6,875 bases of DNA from Xanthobacteraceae bacterium (GTDB lineage: Bacteria > Pseudomonadota > Alphaproteobacteria > Rhizobiales > Xanthobacteraceae), in the NCBI GenBank assembly GCA_030037185.1, contig JASHRR010000212.1, positions 1 through 6,875 on the forward strand, in the 5' to 3' direction. Numbering within the stretch: position 1 is the first letter of the stretch; each line of letters begins with the position of its first letter. A program made the translations under genes and the position numbers. Of the stretch, positions 6,037-6,875 are shown piece by piece. The notes under the pieces are model-generated. The model searched no databases and was not told the DNA's origin. It saw nothing but the letters and a program-made list of their open reading frames with translations.

Positions 6037-6552
6037 TCAATGCAGATTTCCGGCCGCCTCGTCGCCGGCATTGGGATCCACATCGATCGCTTCGCCGTCG
6101 ATGATGTCCGCGGGCATCATGCCGCTGCTGATCAGCAGCTTCACGAACTTGTCAGCAACCTTGCTGCCGACCCTGTCGCGCAAGTCTTCGACGAGGCGCT
6201 GCTGGTTCTCGCGGATGTCGCCAGTCAGATCGCGCGGCGCATCAGCATGCGCATGCAGCACAGCAGAGCGCTGGACGACCAACCCGCACAATTCGGCTTT
6301 GTACCAGGTCACACGCGCCGCGGCGGCACCGTTACCGGCCGCAAGACAAAGCGCACGCGCCTCGTCGAACTCAGCCAGCGCAGCCTCGATATCGAACCGC
6401 GTGGCTCTAGGACGCGAGAGAGCGCTTTGGATCAATCCTTCGACCCGTTGCTCGATACGCCGCTTGCGCTCAGCCTCTGTGCCCTGAACGGCCTGACGGC
6501 GCTTCCGGTTGGCCTCAAGTCGGCGCTTATTGCTTGAGCTTGGACGTGGCAT
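6037..6552 (-). CDS. Hypothetical protein with a basic N-terminus and a small-terminase-like segment
   Basis: A 171-residue soluble protein. Residues 1-35 are strongly basic (SSSNKRRLEANRKRR). Residues 50-97 (FDIEAALAEFDEARALCLAA, then ARVTWYKAELCGLVV) are helical and resemble the part of phage small terminase subunits in which a helix carrying A/T-x-x-x-K-A-x-L precedes a G-L-V/I. Residues 105-145 are a charged helix (RENQQRLVEDLRDRV). The tail is acidic (DGEAIDVDPNAGDE). If the family is right it would help recognise phage DNA for packaging. The ATG at 6552 overlaps the end of the upstream gene by 26 bases and has GGAA about eight bases upstream; an alternative ATG at 6594 lies deeper in that gene and is less likely. 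The terminase link is inference from pattern. No large terminase gene follows. Confidence 0.6.
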   Translation of the reverse strand: MPRPSSSNKRRLEANRKRRQAVQGTEAERKRRIEQRVEGLIQSALSRPRATRFDIEAALAEFDEARALCLAAGNGAAAARVTWYKAELCGLVVQRSAVLHAHADAPRDLTGDIRENQQRLVEDLRDRVGSKVADKFVKLLISSGMMPADIIDGEAIDVDPNAGDEAAGNLH

Positions 6553-6850
6553 CAGAGCGCTTCCGCTTAGGCGTGGGAGGCTTTGGAAGATCATACTTGG
6601 CCGCTATCGCATCGATCTTAGCGACCATCTCACGGTCATCTCTGGCCTTCTGGCGCCGTTCCTCGATGGCGACTTTGCTATAACGGCCGTGCTGCAAGTT
6701 TCGAGGTGAATTGGCCGGACCAAAATTCTTTCCACCATGTATCCGACATCTGGAACGGCCACGCATCGCCGGACAACGGCATGGCCGTTGCGCTTGGCGG
6801 CCCCAAGCGCCGCATCGGGGAGCATTCGCCAGCGAAGCAGGCCATTCCAT
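6527..6850 (-). CDS. HGGxSTG-type small protein, phage-associated family
   Basis: A 107-residue protein of the family named for its HGGxSTG motif, common in alphaproteobacterial prophages and genomic islands; its molecular role is not established. Residues 11-47 carry PRCGAWGRQAQRPCRCPAM and then RCRIHGGKNFGP. Cys13, Cys24, Cys26, Cys35 and His38 could form a small zinc site (inference). The canonical motif is altered here to HGGKNFG. HGRYSKVAIEERR (54-66) is the usual conserved segment after it, followed by a charged helix and a basic tail (PKRKRSDATSK). An in-frame TAG lies 15 bases before the ATG at 6850, so the gene is complete and starts inside the window. No good Shine-Dalgarno is visible. 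It overlaps the next gene by 26 bases in the same direction, suggesting coupled translation. Confidence 0.75.
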   Translation of the reverse strand: MEWPASLANAPRCGAWGRQAQRPCRCPAMRGRSRCRIHGGKNFGPANSPRNLQHGRYSKVAIEERRQKARDDREMVAKIDAIAAKYDLPKPPTPKRKRSDATSKLKQ

Positions 6851-6875
6851 GGGATTAACCGTTTTCTAACAGTGT

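Noticed and set aside
5812..6537. Plus-strand open frame of 241 codons, with a hydrophobic start at 5893
   Set aside because: Most of it is antisense to the phage-like gene at 6037-6552, there is no ribosome binding site, and a terminator-like hairpin sits between its first ATG and 5893. The membrane-like segment alone is not enough.
1..6875. CRISPR array, tRNA, rRNA or complete insertion sequence
   Set aside because: No regularly spaced repeats, cloverleaf-like sequence, rRNA stretch or transposase-like protein was seen on either strand.

Overview
The window looks like an accessory stretch of a high-GC alphaproteobacterial genome, most likely a Bradyrhizobium or close Rhizobiales relative. 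This rests on codon use, on the O-acetylhomoserine sulfhydrylase variant, on the soluble winged-helix/TPR regulator, and on the small HGGxSTG-type protein, all typical of that group. The genus assignment is inference; no rRNA or other marker gene is present.

Layout. Positions 1-1012 hold no convincing intact gene and look like decayed DNA. I can read a possible 3' end of a plus-strand gene at the left edge, a weak minus-strand fragment near 407-514, a 25-codon ORF with a strong Shine-Dalgarno at 563, and a clear C-terminal remnant of a branched-chain amino-acid-type ABC transporter substrate-binding protein ending at 756. Positions 1013-2542 (minus) encode a cytoplasmic regulator with an OmpR-type winged helix, a TolB-like domain and TPRs. 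It is divergent from a class I SAM-dependent methyltransferase at 2757-3587 (plus), with about 215 bp between the two starts. A 460-bp gap follows, the last part of which may be a structured leader. It leads into an intact O-acetylhomoserine sulfhydrylase (MetY family, PLP enzyme) at 4048-5340 (plus).

The right third differs. A minus-strand small gene at 5560-5846 is apparently broken by one frameshift. A plus-strand hairpin plus T-run at 5868-5890 has no obvious plus-strand gene in front of it. A two-gene minus-strand unit (6037-6850) then encodes an HGG-motif protein and a basic/helical protein with a region resembling small terminase subunits. This looks like the left-over end of a prophage packaging module, since no large terminase follows it.

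How the genes work together. The regulator and methyltransferase probably form a divergent regulator-target pair. MetY makes homocysteine (or methionine) from O-acetylhomoserine and therefore supplies the methionine/SAM pool that any SAM-dependent methyltransferase uses, but adjacency is the only evidence linking them. No CRISPR array, tRNA, rRNA, intact transposase or replication origin was seen, and I found no strong case for a wholly new multi-gene system. The most unusual items are the truncated phage-like pair, the orphan terminator region, the long open frame after the methyltransferase stop, and the possible folded leader of metY.
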